Shown: positions 26,579-35,679 of the stretch, piece after piece | How the letters are laid out: each line of letters opens with the position of its first letter | Numbering within the stretch: the first letter of the stretch is position 1 | Assembly (NCBI RefSeq): GCF_900107115.1 | Contig: NZ_FNOS01000001.1 | Coordinates: forward strand, 434,001-498,000 | Direction of reading: 5' to 3' | DNA from: Salimicrobium album | GTDB lineage: Bacteria > Bacillota > Bacilli > Bacillales > Halobacillaceae | DNA length: 64,000 bases | Translations under genes and position numbers: made by a program | The notes under the pieces: generated by a model | Databases searched by the model: none | Seen by the model: the letters and a program-made list of their open reading frames with translations, nothing else | Told to the model about the DNA's origin: nothing

Positions 26579-27016
26579 TCAAGCTTTCACCCATTCAGGG
26601 ATCATCTCTACGTCAGCCGCTTCCAGAGTGGTAAACACAGGACAGCGACGATCCACTTTCTCCTGAAGCTCCTTTACGCGTTCTTCTGTTTCACTCGTGT
26701 GTACTTTAGCATGAACGCTAACCTTTTTGAAATAAGGACGGATTCCTTCTTGTCCCATCATACCACGCGGGTCCATTTCTCCGTCGATTTCGAAATCTAT
26801 CCCCTGAAGATCGAATTCCATTTCTTTTGCGACAAAATTGGCAATGGCGTTTTCACACCCTGCAAGCGAAGCGAGTAGTGTACCAAGCGGGTTGGCACCT
26901 TCGTCCGTACCCCCCATGTTCGCCGGCTCATCAATAACTACGTTATGCCCTTCCGACTCCGCTTTCGTATTCATACCTTTTGAGATTGCTGTAACCAATT
27001 CATGCTTCTCGGCCAT
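26579..27016 (-). CDS. OsmC/Ohr family thiol peroxidase-like protein
   Basis: A 145-residue protein with the two redox cysteines of the family: Cys54 in LASLAGCENAIANF and Cys125 in DRRCPVFTTLE. The conserved pattern GGTDEGANPLGTLLA precedes the first. Such proteins reduce organic hydroperoxides using thiols. GGAGGATGA precedes ATG 27016. A 100-base leader contains the inverted repeat at 27117-27132, shared with another leader in this window. Confidence 0.85.
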   Translation of the reverse strand: MAEKHELVTAISKGMNTKAESEGHNVVIDEPANMGGTDEGANPLGTLLASLAGCENAIANFVAKEMEFDLQGIDFEIDGEMDPRGMMGQEGIRPYFKKVSVHAKVHTSETEERVKELQEKVDRRCPVFTTLEAADVEMIPEWVKA

Positions 27017-27116
27017 GAAAAATCATCCTCCTGTTTTAGTAGTCATACCAGGTGCGCTGGTATAAATCAGACTTTATCACAGCTTCTATCCGGTGAACAA
27101 AAGACCACTCCGGAGG

Positions 27117-27132
27117 TGTAAGCCAGCTTACA
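27117..27132. repeat. Inverted repeat TGTAAG-N4-CTTACA upstream of osmC
   Basis: The sequence tgtaagccagcttaca has the same arms and spacing as 11419-11434. It is flanked by CCGGA and TCCGG, so a longer hairpin can form in RNA. It lies 20 bases after the dehydrogenase stop and 100 bases before the osmC start, so it could be a terminator stem or an operator. Confidence 0.5.
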
Positions 27133-27151
27133 TCCGGTTGAATATCCTTCG

Positions 27152-28201
27152 CTATTTAATTTCGGCTGGAGGCAATAAAACTATCTTTCCAACCTTCCCT
27201 TTTTCTTTGAAATATTTCTGTGCGTCTCCTGCATGTTCCAAAGGAAAAGTTTTTTCTATTACCGGGCGGATTTTCCTTTCAGAAATAGCTTTAAGCATTT
27301 GTTCAAACTCTTGTCTCGTACCAAGAACCGAGCCGTACATGGTAATGTGTTTAAGGTAAAGGGTTCTAAAATCGAAATTGGTCTTCTGACCGCCGGCAGA
27401 ACCTGATATACAGAATTTCCCGCCTTTCTTCAAAACTTCCAGAGATACATCAAATAAAGCATCCCCGACTACATCGAGAACAGCGTCCACAGGGCCGCCG
27501 TTTGCTTCAAGTATGTCCGTGGCAAGACTCTCTGATTTATAAGAAAATACAAAAGATGCCCCGAGTTCTTTCATTCTTTGCTCCGCATCCAGATCTCCAA
27601 CGATAGCGATAACTTTGGCGCCGAACACATTGGCTGCAATCTGTACGTTCAATGAACCCACACCTCCGGTGGCCCCGGTCACGACTACCGTTTCTCCCGG
27701 TTTCGCCTGAATCTGATTTACCATATGCCACCCGGTCAACCCGCTTACAGTGAAAACAGAACTTTCAATATGGTCAGCAAGAGGCATATCGTAACAAAGG
27801 TGTGCCGGCCATACGACGTATTCCGCGTATCCCCCATCATATTCGGAACCTATAAATGACATATCGTCGGAGAAGTGTTCCTCCCCTTCTTCTCCTGAGG
27901 ACGTAAATGGAAACAAAACGACGTTGCGCCCGTCCATTGACTGCGGAACGTCTGAACCGAGTGCTACGATCTCCCCGGTTATATCAGATCCTGGAATTCT
28001 CGGGAAGTCGACCCCTTCCGGACGCCAGCCGGATTCGCCTCCTGAACCATAAGCTCCTTCTCTCATCCAGATTTCCGTGTTATTTATTGCACAGGCTTTG
28101 ATTTTCACTAAAACCTCCCCTTTTCCTGGTTCCGGAACGGGCACCTCCCTTACTTCCAATTTATCCACGTCTCCGTATCCTGTTACTTGTACTGCTTTCA
28201 T
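27152..28201 (-). CDS. Zinc-type MDR alcohol dehydrogenase / quinone oxidoreductase
   Basis: A medium-chain dehydrogenase of about 349 residues. The GroES-like domain carries FPRIPGSDITGEIVALG; the nucleotide-binding fold has VVVTGATGGVGSLNVQIA near residue 172 and an NADPH-type loop. The catalytic-zinc cysteine is absent (KACAINNTEIWMREG), so it is probably a zinc-independent quinone or enone reductase. ATG 28201 is chosen because AGAGAGG ends nine bases ahead, while the ATG at 28210 abuts it. It is co-oriented with the coiled-coil gene upstream. Confidence 0.82.
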   Translation of the reverse strand: MKAVQVTGYGDVDKLEVREVPVPEPGKGEVLVKIKACAINNTEIWMREGAYGSGGESGWRPEGVDFPRIPGSDITGEIVALGSDVPQSMDGRNVVLFPFTSSGEEGEEHFSDDMSFIGSEYDGGYAEYVVWPAHLCYDMPLADHIESSVFTVSGLTGWHMVNQIQAKPGETVVVTGATGGVGSLNVQIAANVFGAKVIAIVGDLDAEQRMKELGASFVFSYKSESLATDILEANGGPVDAVLDVVGDALFDVSLEVLKKGGKFCISGSAGGQKTNFDFRTLYLKHITMYGSVLGTRQEFEQMLKAISERKIRPVIEKTFPLEHAGDAQKYFKEKGKVGKIVLLPPAEIK

Positions 28202-28248
28202 CTTTTTCATCCTCTCTGTTAATTATATAGTGGCTTGTAATGAATGAT

Positions 28249-28560
28249 TCAAAGGCCGAGTTCTTCATCAATCTTACGGATCATGAACTCCGTCGATTTT
28301 TTTGACGTTTCCAGCCAGGAAATCCTTTCTTCTTTCTCTTCTTTGATTTCCTGCAGCAGTTCAAGACTTTCCGACAAATCTGTTTTTACATCTTCCTCCA
28401 TATCTTCTGCTGTCCACTTCCTCAATCTTTCTATCTGTATATCTCTCAGTTTCTGTTCTCTCCGGTATTCTTTTCTGAGTGTTTGTAACTCTCTGGTCGT
28501 ATCATCCAGATCTCTTCTCAGTGTACGTTTCCAGTCTTCCAGATACTCTTTCGTTTCCAT
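28249..28560 (-). CDS. Coiled-coil protein, unknown function
   Basis: A 103-residue, highly charged, almost entirely helical protein (METKEYLEDWKRTLRRDLD..., ending MIRKIDEELGL). Heptad-like spacing of Leu and Ile suggests a coiled coil. ATG 28560 lies nine bases after GGAGGAGG; the ATG at 28569 abuts that site. No family was recognised. It lies 39 bases ahead of the dehydrogenase gene and may be co-transcribed with it. Confidence 0.65.
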   Translation of the reverse strand: METKEYLEDWKRTLRRDLDDTTRELQTLRKEYRREQKLRDIQIERLRKWTAEDMEEDVKTDLSESLELLQEIKEEKEERISWLETSKKSTEFMIRKIDEELGL

Positions 28561-28631
28561 TACGGACATCCTCCTCCGGTATTCTGTTATCAGTTACTCA
28601 AGTCCTCCGCCATATACTGATTTTATCATTA

Positions 28632-28666
28632 ACAAGAACCCCTCTGCCTGTACAGGGGGGTCTTGT
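28632..28666 (-). terminator. Probable terminator after the PTS gene
   Basis: ACAAGACCCCCCTG pairs imperfectly with CAGAGGGGTTCTTGT just beyond the manP-like stop. There is no long T-run, so termination is probable rather than certain. Confidence 0.5.
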
Positions 28667-28686
28667 CGCACTATGACGGTCGTGGG

Positions 28687-30639
28687 CTACCGGATAGTTC
28701 TCAGAAGTTCATAAGCTTCTTTATCCGATTCGGCTTTCAACAGCTGTTCCCGGTAGCTCTCATCCATCAGTTTTCTGGATAACATCTGCAGTATTTTCAA
28801 GTGATCTTCTCCTTCCCGACCTTTCGGAACGGCGATCATAAAAATAAGTTTTGCTTCTTCTCCATCGGCACTGTTCCAGTCGACACCGTTACTCTGCCTT
28901 CCAAACACTACGGCCGGCTCGTTTACTGCTTCGGATTTTCCGTGAGGGATGGCGATTCCCATGCCAAGACCGGTACTGCTCTGTTCTTCCCTGGCTATAA
29001 TAGCTTCCCGGAATTCCGCCTTTGAACTCAACAACCCGGCTTTATCAAGCATATCGATCATTTCATCCACGACTGATTCCTTCTTCTCTCCTTTGAGAGA
29101 AATAGTTGCAAGTTCGGGAGTCATAATATCCTCCAGCTGATGAATCGGTTTGTTTTCATTCCGGCTGATTGTTGTTTCCTGTTCTCTGCTTCCGGTATCA
29201 GCTACTGTAATATCAGAAGATTCTTCTTCAGACATATCTGTTTCAACAGCTACATCTTTCTTCAGAAAGTTTATCAGCAGGGCTGTCACTATCGTACCTG
29301 CGATAATGGCTACAAAGAACATCAGTACGTTATTGACGGCTCCCAGTATGGCTACGATCGGCCCTCCATGAGCCACACGGTCTCCGACACCGGAAAGCAT
29401 AGCTATTACGGAACCTGTCATCGATCCGGCAACGATACTCGGAATGACGCGGAGCGGATCCTGGGCTGCGAAAGGTATCGCTCCTTCTGTAATTCCGAAG
29501 AAACCCATGGTGAAGGACGCCTTGCCGGTCTCTCGTTCAGCCTGATGATATTTTTTCTTATTCATAAATGTTGCCAGTCCCATACCGAGCGGCGGGATGG
29601 CAATAGCCGCGGCGATAGGCCCCATTATTTCATAGTTCCCTTCACTGATCATTGCAGCTCCGAAAAGGAAGGCGACTTTGTTGAAAGGACCACCCATATC
29701 TACGGCAATCATGGCACCCAAAATCAGGGCTAGAACTATGGAACTTGCTCCCTGCATGCCTTCGAGCCACTGGGTCAGCCCTTCGAAAATGCCTGATACC
29801 GGTGCCCCGATGACAAGGATGAAAAGGACTCCGACAACCAGTGATGCAAGAATCGGGATGAAAATGATAGGCATGACAGGCTGTACAGATTTAGGAACTT
29901 TAATCTTTTTAATACCGAGCGCTACATACCCTGCGAGGAAACCGGCAAGGATACCACCGAGAAATCCTGCTCCCGCTTCACTTCCATAAAAACTTCCGTT
30001 CGCTGCAATGTACCCTCCGATCATACCAGGTGCAAGACCGGGACGGTCTGCAATACTTACAGCTATAAAGCCTGCAAGAATAGGGACCATAAAGCTGAAT
30101 GAAGCCGCTCCGATATTTTCAATCTGTTTCCAGAAAGAATCCTCGGGCACCTGCAGTCCTCCCGGAGTCTGGTCACCTCCGAAGGCCAAAGCGATGGCAA
30201 TCAGCAGTCCGCCCACCACGATAAACGGAATCATGTACGATACTCCGTTCATCAGATGTTTGTATACCGGGTTCTCTTTATCTTTCTTTTTCGCTTTCAC
30301 TGTTTCCGCATCAGGCATCACGCCTTTGTATACGGGTACGTCACCTTCCATAACGCGTTCGATAAGATTCTTCGGCTCACGTATTCCTTTTTGTACACCG
30401 ACCACTAATAGCGGCTTGCCTTCAAACCGTTCTTTCGATACTTCTTTATCACTGGCGATGATGATACCGTCTGCTTCAGCTATATCTTTCTTCGTCAATT
30501 CGTTTTCCACTCCGATGGAGCCCTGAGTTTCCACTTTGATATCTATGCCTAGTTCTTCTCCGGCTTTCTGGAGATTTTCAGCTGCCATATACGTATGCGC
30601 TATCCCGACAGGACATGCTGTGACCGCAAGTACCTTCAT
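28687..30639 (-). CDS. manP: PTS permease EIIBCA, fructose/mannose family (ManP-like)
   Basis: A 650-residue fusion in the order IIB-IIC-IIA. IIB carries the phosphocysteine in VTACPVGIAHT (Cys9). IIC spans about residues 130-470 with eight to nine helices. IIA carries the phosphohistidine in GIAIPHGKSEA near residue 567. It imports and phosphorylates a hexose. Domain order and length equal B. subtilis ManP, and a ManR-like activator lies next to it, so mannose is the first guess and fructose the alternative. No manA or fruK is adjacent. AGAGGAGG precedes the ATG. Confidence 0.82.
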   Translation of the reverse strand: MKVLAVTACPVGIAHTYMAAENLQKAGEELGIDIKVETQGSIGVENELTKKDIAEADGIIIASDKEVSKERFEGKPLLVVGVQKGIREPKNLIERVMEGDVPVYKGVMPDAETVKAKKKDKENPVYKHLMNGVSYMIPFIVVGGLLIAIALAFGGDQTPGGLQVPEDSFWKQIENIGAASFSFMVPILAGFIAVSIADRPGLAPGMIGGYIAANGSFYGSEAGAGFLGGILAGFLAGYVALGIKKIKVPKSVQPVMPIIFIPILASLVVGVLFILVIGAPVSGIFEGLTQWLEGMQGASSIVLALILGAMIAVDMGGPFNKVAFLFGAAMISEGNYEIMGPIAAAIAIPPLGMGLATFMNKKKYHQAERETGKASFTMGFFGITEGAIPFAAQDPLRVIPSIVAGSMTGSVIAMLSGVGDRVAHGGPIVAILGAVNNVLMFFVAIIAGTIVTALLINFLKKDVAVETDMSEEESSDITVADTGSREQETTISRNENKPIHQLEDIMTPELATISLKGEKKESVVDEMIDMLDKAGLLSSKAEFREAIIAREEQSSTGLGMGIAIPHGKSEAVNEPAVVFGRQSNGVDWNSADGEEAKLIFMIAVPKGREGEDHLKILQMLSRKLMDESYREQLLKAESDKEAYELLRTIR

Positions 30640-30689
30640 ATCTTTTCCTCCTCTGATCGAGTTCTGTCTTAATTATAAATGCGCAAAAC

Positions 30690-30742
30690 TAAAAAATAAT
30701 CACTTCTTTTACCGGTACTGCGGCAAAGAAAGCGATTATTTT
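30690..30742 (-). terminator. Terminator between regulator and PTS gene
   Basis: On the minus strand the stem AATAATCGCTTTCTTT with AAAAGAAGTGATTATT is followed by TTTTTT. It overlaps the regulator's stop codon, so the PTS gene must have its own promoter in the remaining gap. A TATAAT lies at about 30676-30671 with no good -35, as expected for an activated promoter. Confidence 0.7.
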
Positions 30743-32640
30743 AATACATCTTCTACCATTTCGAATGTTGTTGCGTTCTTCAGCTGTTCCAGCAGATGCG
30801 TTTCTGCTCCCAGCCTGGAGATCATATTCATAAGCGGTTTCATACTTTCCCGGTCTTTATTGGAAATAGCCAGAAGAAAAACGACAGAGACCTTCTCTTT
30901 TCTCCATAACACCGGTTCTTTGAAAACTGCGAGAGAAACTGAAGATTGATAAACTTCTTCAGGCGGGGCGTGGGGGATGGCTATGCCATTCCCTATCTCT
31001 GTCGCAGACATCTTCTCCCTCATCACCGCCTTCGCAGGAAACTGTGACGATACCTTCCCTTTTTGAACCAGTTTTCTGCCCAGTTCTTCTATTAACTCAT
31101 AGCGATGAACCGGGTCAATCCCCAATTCTATCTCCCCTTCTTCGAGCCAGGCGTTTATGGAAGGCGAATCTATCGGTCCTGTTTCCTTCACGTGAAGGAA
31201 CCGGTCTATTTTTCTGCGATCCTCCGCCTTCAATAAAGGGGATATCACTACTACCGGAAGACGGGGCTCTTCAAGTTCCCTCGTAGATATAATGAAATCA
31301 ACGTGATGATCAGTAATCATCCCCTCCAGTTCCCCCGTCCCTATACTTCCGACGACCTCCATATCCTGGTAGGATTGTTCAAGTTTCGCCTGCAAAAGAT
31401 GAGACATTCCGATACCAAGTTCACAAACGATCACCACTTTTTTTCTGGCATCCCGCTTTTTGTTCAGTCTTTCCAACGAAGCCTGGAAATGCAGCACGAG
31501 ATAGGCAGCTTCATCTTCCGGAACGGAAAGGGAGTGACGTTTATTCACTTCTTCCAGCGCCATGACAACCATACTGAACATATAAGGATACATATTTTTG
31601 ATTTCCTCAAGCATCGGATTTCTGATGGTCAGACCATTGGCGACCCGGTGGACAGCAGAAGGGAGATGTACATGAAGCCCTTCCTCCAAAATGTCGTCCT
31701 GGGCGAAAGGCACCACAGTCATAATCTGCAGCTGATTTGTCAACTGTGCTCCAAGTTCATGTACCAGGCTGTCGATGTGCTCATCTTTTTGAAGCGAATC
31801 TCCTGCAGAATAGCTGAGTAGATGAAGAGTAAAGTACACTTTCTCTGACACCGGAAGAGACACCTTCAGTTGATCATTGATTCTTTCAGACAGCTCTTCT
31901 GTCATGGTATACTCCCGTGTCCCTCTCACCTGGACTACTTCATCATTTTTCATCAGGATTGCAGAGGACTGCCTGACCCTTTTTAGTATGATCAGAAGGT
32001 GAATCAAAAGGTTCTCCTGTTCATCCGAAGAAATTTTCCAATTCCACTCATCCATAAGGTCAGAGATCTTCTTATTGACGTATGTCACTTCGTGATCCGG
32101 GAATAACATCAGAAGCGAGCGGGGCGTGCCTGATTGCCGGGAGCTCAGTTCATATAAATGGGCAAGAGCATTCCTCCTGCTGAGTTCCTCCCCTGTGACA
32201 GTCACTCCACGTCGCTGCCTGGATATCAGTTCAATATTATAAGAGATAAGCCAGTCGGAAATAATGGACAAGTCTTTTTTGATTTCTTTCACAGAAACAA
32301 AAAATTCCCTGGTCAACCTGCTGACAGTCAGCGGATTCTTTTCCACTAACAAACGATAACCGATCTCCTGGCGCCGTTTTGTGTCTTTGTCGGAACCGGT
32401 GTGCAACAGCTTAAAAATACGTTCTCTTTCTTCTTCCCCGACTGACACCTGGACACCGGCTCCCGGCTTCCTGATCAGTTGTGCGCGGGAATGTGTTTCA
32501 AGAAACAGACCGACTTCTTTCAAATCATTGCGAATCGTCTTCTCCGAACAGCCAAGCTCACCTGCCAGAGCCTTTATATAAGTAAAATCACCCGATTGAA
32601 GTAACAATTTGTGTAATAGATCCATTTGCCTGTCGTTCAT
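30736..32640 (-). CDS. manR: PRD-containing transcriptional activator (ManR/MtlR-like)
   Basis: A multidomain PTS-controlled regulator of about 634 residues. Order: N-terminal HTH (SEKTIRNDLKEVGLFLE near residue 30), a second HTH (YRLLVEKNPLTVSRLTREFFVSV), two PRD domains (phosphorylatable His in VHLPSAVHRVANGL and nearby), an EIIB-like domain (VIVCELGIGMSHLLQA near residue 400) and a C-terminal EIIA domain with GIAIPHAPPEE near residue 570. It is expected to activate the downstream PTS gene when sugar drains phosphate from the PTS. ATG 32640 follows GGAGG. A frame extends upstream to 33030, but it overlaps the next gene and its terminator. Confidence 0.85.
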   Translation of the reverse strand: MNDRQMDLLHKLLLQSGDFTYIKALAGELGCSEKTIRNDLKEVGLFLETHSRAQLIRKPGAGVQVSVGEEERERIFKLLHTGSDKDTKRRQEIGYRLLVEKNPLTVSRLTREFFVSVKEIKKDLSIISDWLISYNIELISRQRRGVTVTGEELSRRNALAHLYELSSRQSGTPRSLLMLFPDHEVTYVNKKISDLMDEWNWKISSDEQENLLIHLLIILKRVRQSSAILMKNDEVVQVRGTREYTMTEELSERINDQLKVSLPVSEKVYFTLHLLSYSAGDSLQKDEHIDSLVHELGAQLTNQLQIMTVVPFAQDDILEEGLHVHLPSAVHRVANGLTIRNPMLEEIKNMYPYMFSMVVMALEEVNKRHSLSVPEDEAAYLVLHFQASLERLNKKRDARKKVVIVCELGIGMSHLLQAKLEQSYQDMEVVGSIGTGELEGMITDHHVDFIISTRELEEPRLPVVVISPLLKAEDRRKIDRFLHVKETGPIDSPSINAWLEEGEIELGIDPVHRYELIEELGRKLVQKGKVSSQFPAKAVMREKMSATEIGNGIAIPHAPPEEVYQSSVSLAVFKEPVLWRKEKVSVVFLLAISNKDRESMKPLMNMISRLGAETHLLEQLKNATTFEMVEDVLK

Positions 32641-32715
32641 CTCGAACCAGCCTCCACTACTGACAGGGGTCCCTTCCATTTTATCCGAAACGGGTGGGGT
32701 GTCAACTTTCGATAC

Positions 32716-32748
32716 ATAAAAAAACTCCCCGGATATTGTTCCGGAGAG
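32716..32748 (-). terminator. Rho-independent terminator of the YeeE/YedE gene
   Basis: CTCTCCGGA pairs with TCCGGGGAG and is followed by seven T on the minus strand. Confidence 0.88.
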
Positions 32749-32764
32749 CCTTTCATCCAAAATC

Positions 32765-34018
32765 CTAACAGAATGTATCTTTCGGTTTCGGTACCGAAAG
32801 ACCGAAGAATGGGCGCAGGAATAATGCGACGAATGTACCGGCAAGTGCCAGTATCCCCCATATATATCCGTGCAGACTGAAGGACGCAATACCGCCGAAA
32901 TAAGCTCCGATATTACATCCGAATGCAAGACGCGCCCCGTACCCGAGCATAAGACCACCGATGACTGATGCCATGAAATTCCGCAGCGTAATTCGCGTAA
33001 ACCGGAACAGACCGCCCGCAGCGGAAGCAAGAAATGCCCCGAGAATAACCCCCAGATTCAACACTGTAGTAGAATCTGCAAATATAGAGGACTGGAGCAC
33101 TTCGGCGTTGGCCCCCTGCCAGTATCCCCAACTGCTTACATCAATACCGAAGAACATAGCCGCTTTTGACCCCCATAAGGCAAAAGCACTGGTTACGCCC
33201 CATGGAGATCCGCGCGTCATAAGCGTAAGGGCGTTAAGAACCGCAAGTATAATTGCAGCGGCGAACAATGGCCACGACCCTCTGAGGATACGCTTCCATC
33301 CTCCCGCTGAAGGTACAGGGGCCTGTTTAGGCGGACGTTTTTTCTTCTCCAACCAGAGAGTGATCAGTGCTACTAACCCGAATATTGCGAGAGACAGCAC
33401 CCACGCCCCTCCGTAACCGAGTCCGGTCGAAGTCGCCAGGGAGACCGGTTCAAATGAAGGCATCTCTTCGGTCCAGAAAGGAAGATGATAAGCTCCGACG
33501 GTGGAACCTATAATGAAAAACAGAAGGGTGACAAACATAATCGACCTGCCGCCACCGACAGCGTAAAGTGTGCCCGAAGCACAGCCGCCACCGAGCTGCA
33601 TTCCTATTCCGAACATAAAAGCCCCAACGAACAGACTCACTCCGACGGGAGATACATAACCTGATACTTCTCCTCCGAAAAAAGATACTCCAAAAGCGAG
33701 TATAGGAGCGAATAATGTAACGGCGACCGCAAGCATTACCATGTGGGACCTGAGCGCTTCCCCGTTTCCAACAGCCATTAGTTTACGGAAAGCGGAAGTG
33801 AAACCGAACCTTGCATGGAACAGTGTGTAGCCGAGTCCCAACCCGATAAGCAGAAGAATCGGCTGGGAAATCGCTTGAGTAGCAAAGAGATAAATGAGTA
33901 AAGCTGCACCCACTGCTGCACCCCCGGCTATAAGATTCGTTTGAGGACTGTCCAGTGCTCTTTTTTCCTTTTCTACAGGTTCTTTAACTTCTTCGACAGG
34001 CTGTACTTTTACGTTCAT
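32765..34018 (-). CDS. YeeE/YedE family transporter (thiosulfate/sulfur-type)
   Basis: A 417-residue membrane protein with nine to ten helices in two related halves. The conserved cysteine motifs are GMQLGGGCASGTLYAVGGG near residue 140 and YGARLAFGCNIGAYFGG near residue 370. In the TsuA (YeeE) family such cysteines relay thiosulfate across the membrane. No tusA or rhodanese is adjacent, so the substrate is inferred from family only. It is divergent from the Crp/Fnr gene at 34194, a likely regulator. Confidence 0.85.
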   Translation of the reverse strand: MNVKVQPVEEVKEPVEKEKRALDSPQTNLIAGGAAVGAALLIYLFATQAISQPILLLIGLGLGYTLFHARFGFTSAFRKLMAVGNGEALRSHMVMLAVAVTLFAPILAFGVSFFGGEVSGYVSPVGVSLFVGAFMFGIGMQLGGGCASGTLYAVGGGRSIMFVTLLFFIIGSTVGAYHLPFWTEEMPSFEPVSLATSTGLGYGGAWVLSLAIFGLVALITLWLEKKKRPPKQAPVPSAGGWKRILRGSWPLFAAAIILAVLNALTLMTRGSPWGVTSAFALWGSKAAMFFGIDVSSWGYWQGANAEVLQSSIFADSTTVLNLGVILGAFLASAAGGLFRFTRITLRNFMASVIGGLMLGYGARLAFGCNIGAYFGGIASFSLHGYIWGILALAGTFVALFLRPFFGLSVPKPKDTFC

Positions 34019-34193
34019 TTATAAAACACCCTTTGCTGATTAATTTACTTGGTTTTATTACTATAAAATATAACCGCTTATAAATCAAGGGATTGCCCCA
34101 TTGTTCTCTGATCTTAAAGGTCTTCCTTTATCTGTTCCTGCATCATTCATGATAAAATAATGTATTATCTATTGCTGACAAAGGGAGCCTGTT

Positions 34194-34880
34194 ATGAATA
34201 AATTACGTTTACTTTCGGAAATCAGCCTTTTCGAAGAAATGCCCGATAATAAATTAAAAGAAATAGACATGATCACACTAATGACCACGGTGAAAAAAGG
34301 TACATTAATCTACACGCCTGACACTCCTGTGGAAGTGCTTTATTTCCTGAAACAGGGACAAGTTCGTCTTTACCGGGTGAATGAGGAAGGTAAACAGTTC
34401 ACTATAGATGTGCTCGTTGATGGAAACCTTTTCGGAGAGACTTCTTCTCTCAGTCTTTCGGACGACACCACTTATGCGGAAGCAATGACAGATTCCTATA
34501 TCTGCGTCGTAAAGCAGGAAAATATGGAAGCATTTCTTGAAGACAACCCCGCTACCGCCCTTCGGCTTATCAGTCTATTAACCGAACGATTGAAAGAACT
34601 TCAGAATTTCTCCGAAAAAATGGCTCTTTCCGACGTGAAGCACAGACTCCTCTACCTTCTTCTTATCTTAAGCGAGAAGACCGGGCATCGTCAGGGCGAA
34701 TGGCAGACAGTGGAAGCTGAGCTCACCCATAAAGACCTGGCCCACATGGTAGGATCGACAAGAGAAACAATTAGTTCCACTATAAGTACATTAAAAAAAG
34801 AAGGATATCTTCACGGGAAGACACCCTTCTCTGTGCATGCAGTGCAAGCTGAAGCCTTTCTGGCTAACAAACCTTTATGA
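34194..34880 (+). CDS. Crp/Fnr family transcriptional regulator
   Basis: A 228-residue regulator: N-terminal cyclic-nucleotide-binding-type beta barrel (PVEVLYFLKQGQVRLYRVN, DGNLFGETSSLSL) and C-terminal winged helix with recognition region LTHKDLAHMVGSTRETISSTISTLKKEG near residue 175. It contains one cysteine (YICVVK) and no Fnr-type cluster, so it is not an iron-sulfur oxygen sensor. Divergent placement from the YeeE/YedE gene with a 175-base shared intergenic region suggests control of that transporter. AAAGGGAG precedes ATG 34194. Confidence 0.85.
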   Translation: MNKLRLLSEISLFEEMPDNKLKEIDMITLMTTVKKGTLIYTPDTPVEVLYFLKQGQVRLYRVNEEGKQFTIDVLVDGNLFGETSSLSLSDDTTYAEAMTDSYICVVKQENMEAFLEDNPATALRLISLLTERLKELQNFSEKMALSDVKHRLLYLLLILSEKTGHRQGEWQTVEAELTHKDLAHMVGSTRETISSTISTLKKEGYLHGKTPFSVHAVQAEAFLANKPL

Positions 34881-34888
34881 ATCTTAGC

Positions 34889-35545
34889 CTATTTCCACTC
34901 GAGCAGCCCTTTCAGGTCGTCGTACTCCACCTCAGGCTGGATATCGAATTCTTCTCTCTGAAGTCCTTTCCGGTTTATCCAGGCGGTATGGAACCCGTAA
35001 CTTGAAGCGCCCGTAATGTCCCATGGGTTGGAAGACATAAAGAGAATCTCCTCCTTCTCGAGCCCGAGTTCCTGCTGAGCATAATAATAAGCTGCAGGAA
35101 CCGGTTTGTACTGCTTAATACCGTCCGCACTCAACACCTCATCAATGTTACCGCTTATATCCGAACGACCCACAAGCGGGTCTATCATGCCGGGAGAGCC
35201 ATTTGAAAAGACGACAAGCCTTTTGTCGTTCAGCTGTGACAGAATTTCTCCCACTTCTTCGAAAAGCTCCAGGTTCAGATATGCTTCCATTAAAGCTTGT
35301 TCCGATTCTTCTGTGAGCTGCGCTCCGTTCGCTTTGCAGGCGTATCTGAGAGATTCCCGCGTTATCTGGTCAAAGGGCTCGTACCGTTCCATCAACTGTC
35401 TTAAGAAAAAGTAATTCAGCTGTTTCTCCCTCCATGTTGTACTGATGGCATCCCCTTTTTCCGGGAACCATTTATTACACTCCTCTTTGACCGAATGCAC
35501 GTCAAAGAGAGTACCATACGCGTCGAACACAAATGCTTTTACCAT
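34889..35545 (-). CDS. Haloacid dehalogenase, type II
   Basis: A HAD hydrolase of 218 residues with motif I FDAYGTLFDV (the nucleophile Asp in FVFDAYGT), motif II VVFSNGSPGM, the lysine of YKPVPAAYYYA and motif III MSSNPWDITGASSYGF. The YGTLFD spelling and SSNxWD are typical of L-2-haloacid dehalogenases, though many relatives act on phosphate esters. ATG 35545 follows AAGGAGG by eight bases; a frame reaching 35566 precedes that site. It converges on the Crp/Fnr gene, with eight bases between the two stops. Confidence 0.85.
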   Translation of the reverse strand: MVKAFVFDAYGTLFDVHSVKEECNKWFPEKGDAISTTWREKQLNYFFLRQLMERYEPFDQITRESLRYACKANGAQLTEESEQALMEAYLNLELFEEVGEILSQLNDKRLVVFSNGSPGMIDPLVGRSDISGNIDEVLSADGIKQYKPVPAAYYYAQQELGLEKEEILFMSSNPWDITGASSYGFHTAWINRKGLQREEFDIQPEVEYDDLKGLLEWK

Positions 35546-35679
35546 AATCGTTGCCTCCTTGAACAATCTCTTCCCGTACTTCCCTCGGGCAACGAAAAGA
35601 AAACATCAGAAAACACGACTACTTTTCACTGACCTGTTGTGTTACAATAACCAAAATAGATATCCGGGAGGGGTTTTCA

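Noticed and set aside
32641-33030. N-terminal extension of the PRD regulator
   Set aside because: It would overlap the YeeE/YedE gene and its terminator, and the ATG at 32640 has a GGAGG site and a normal HTH start.
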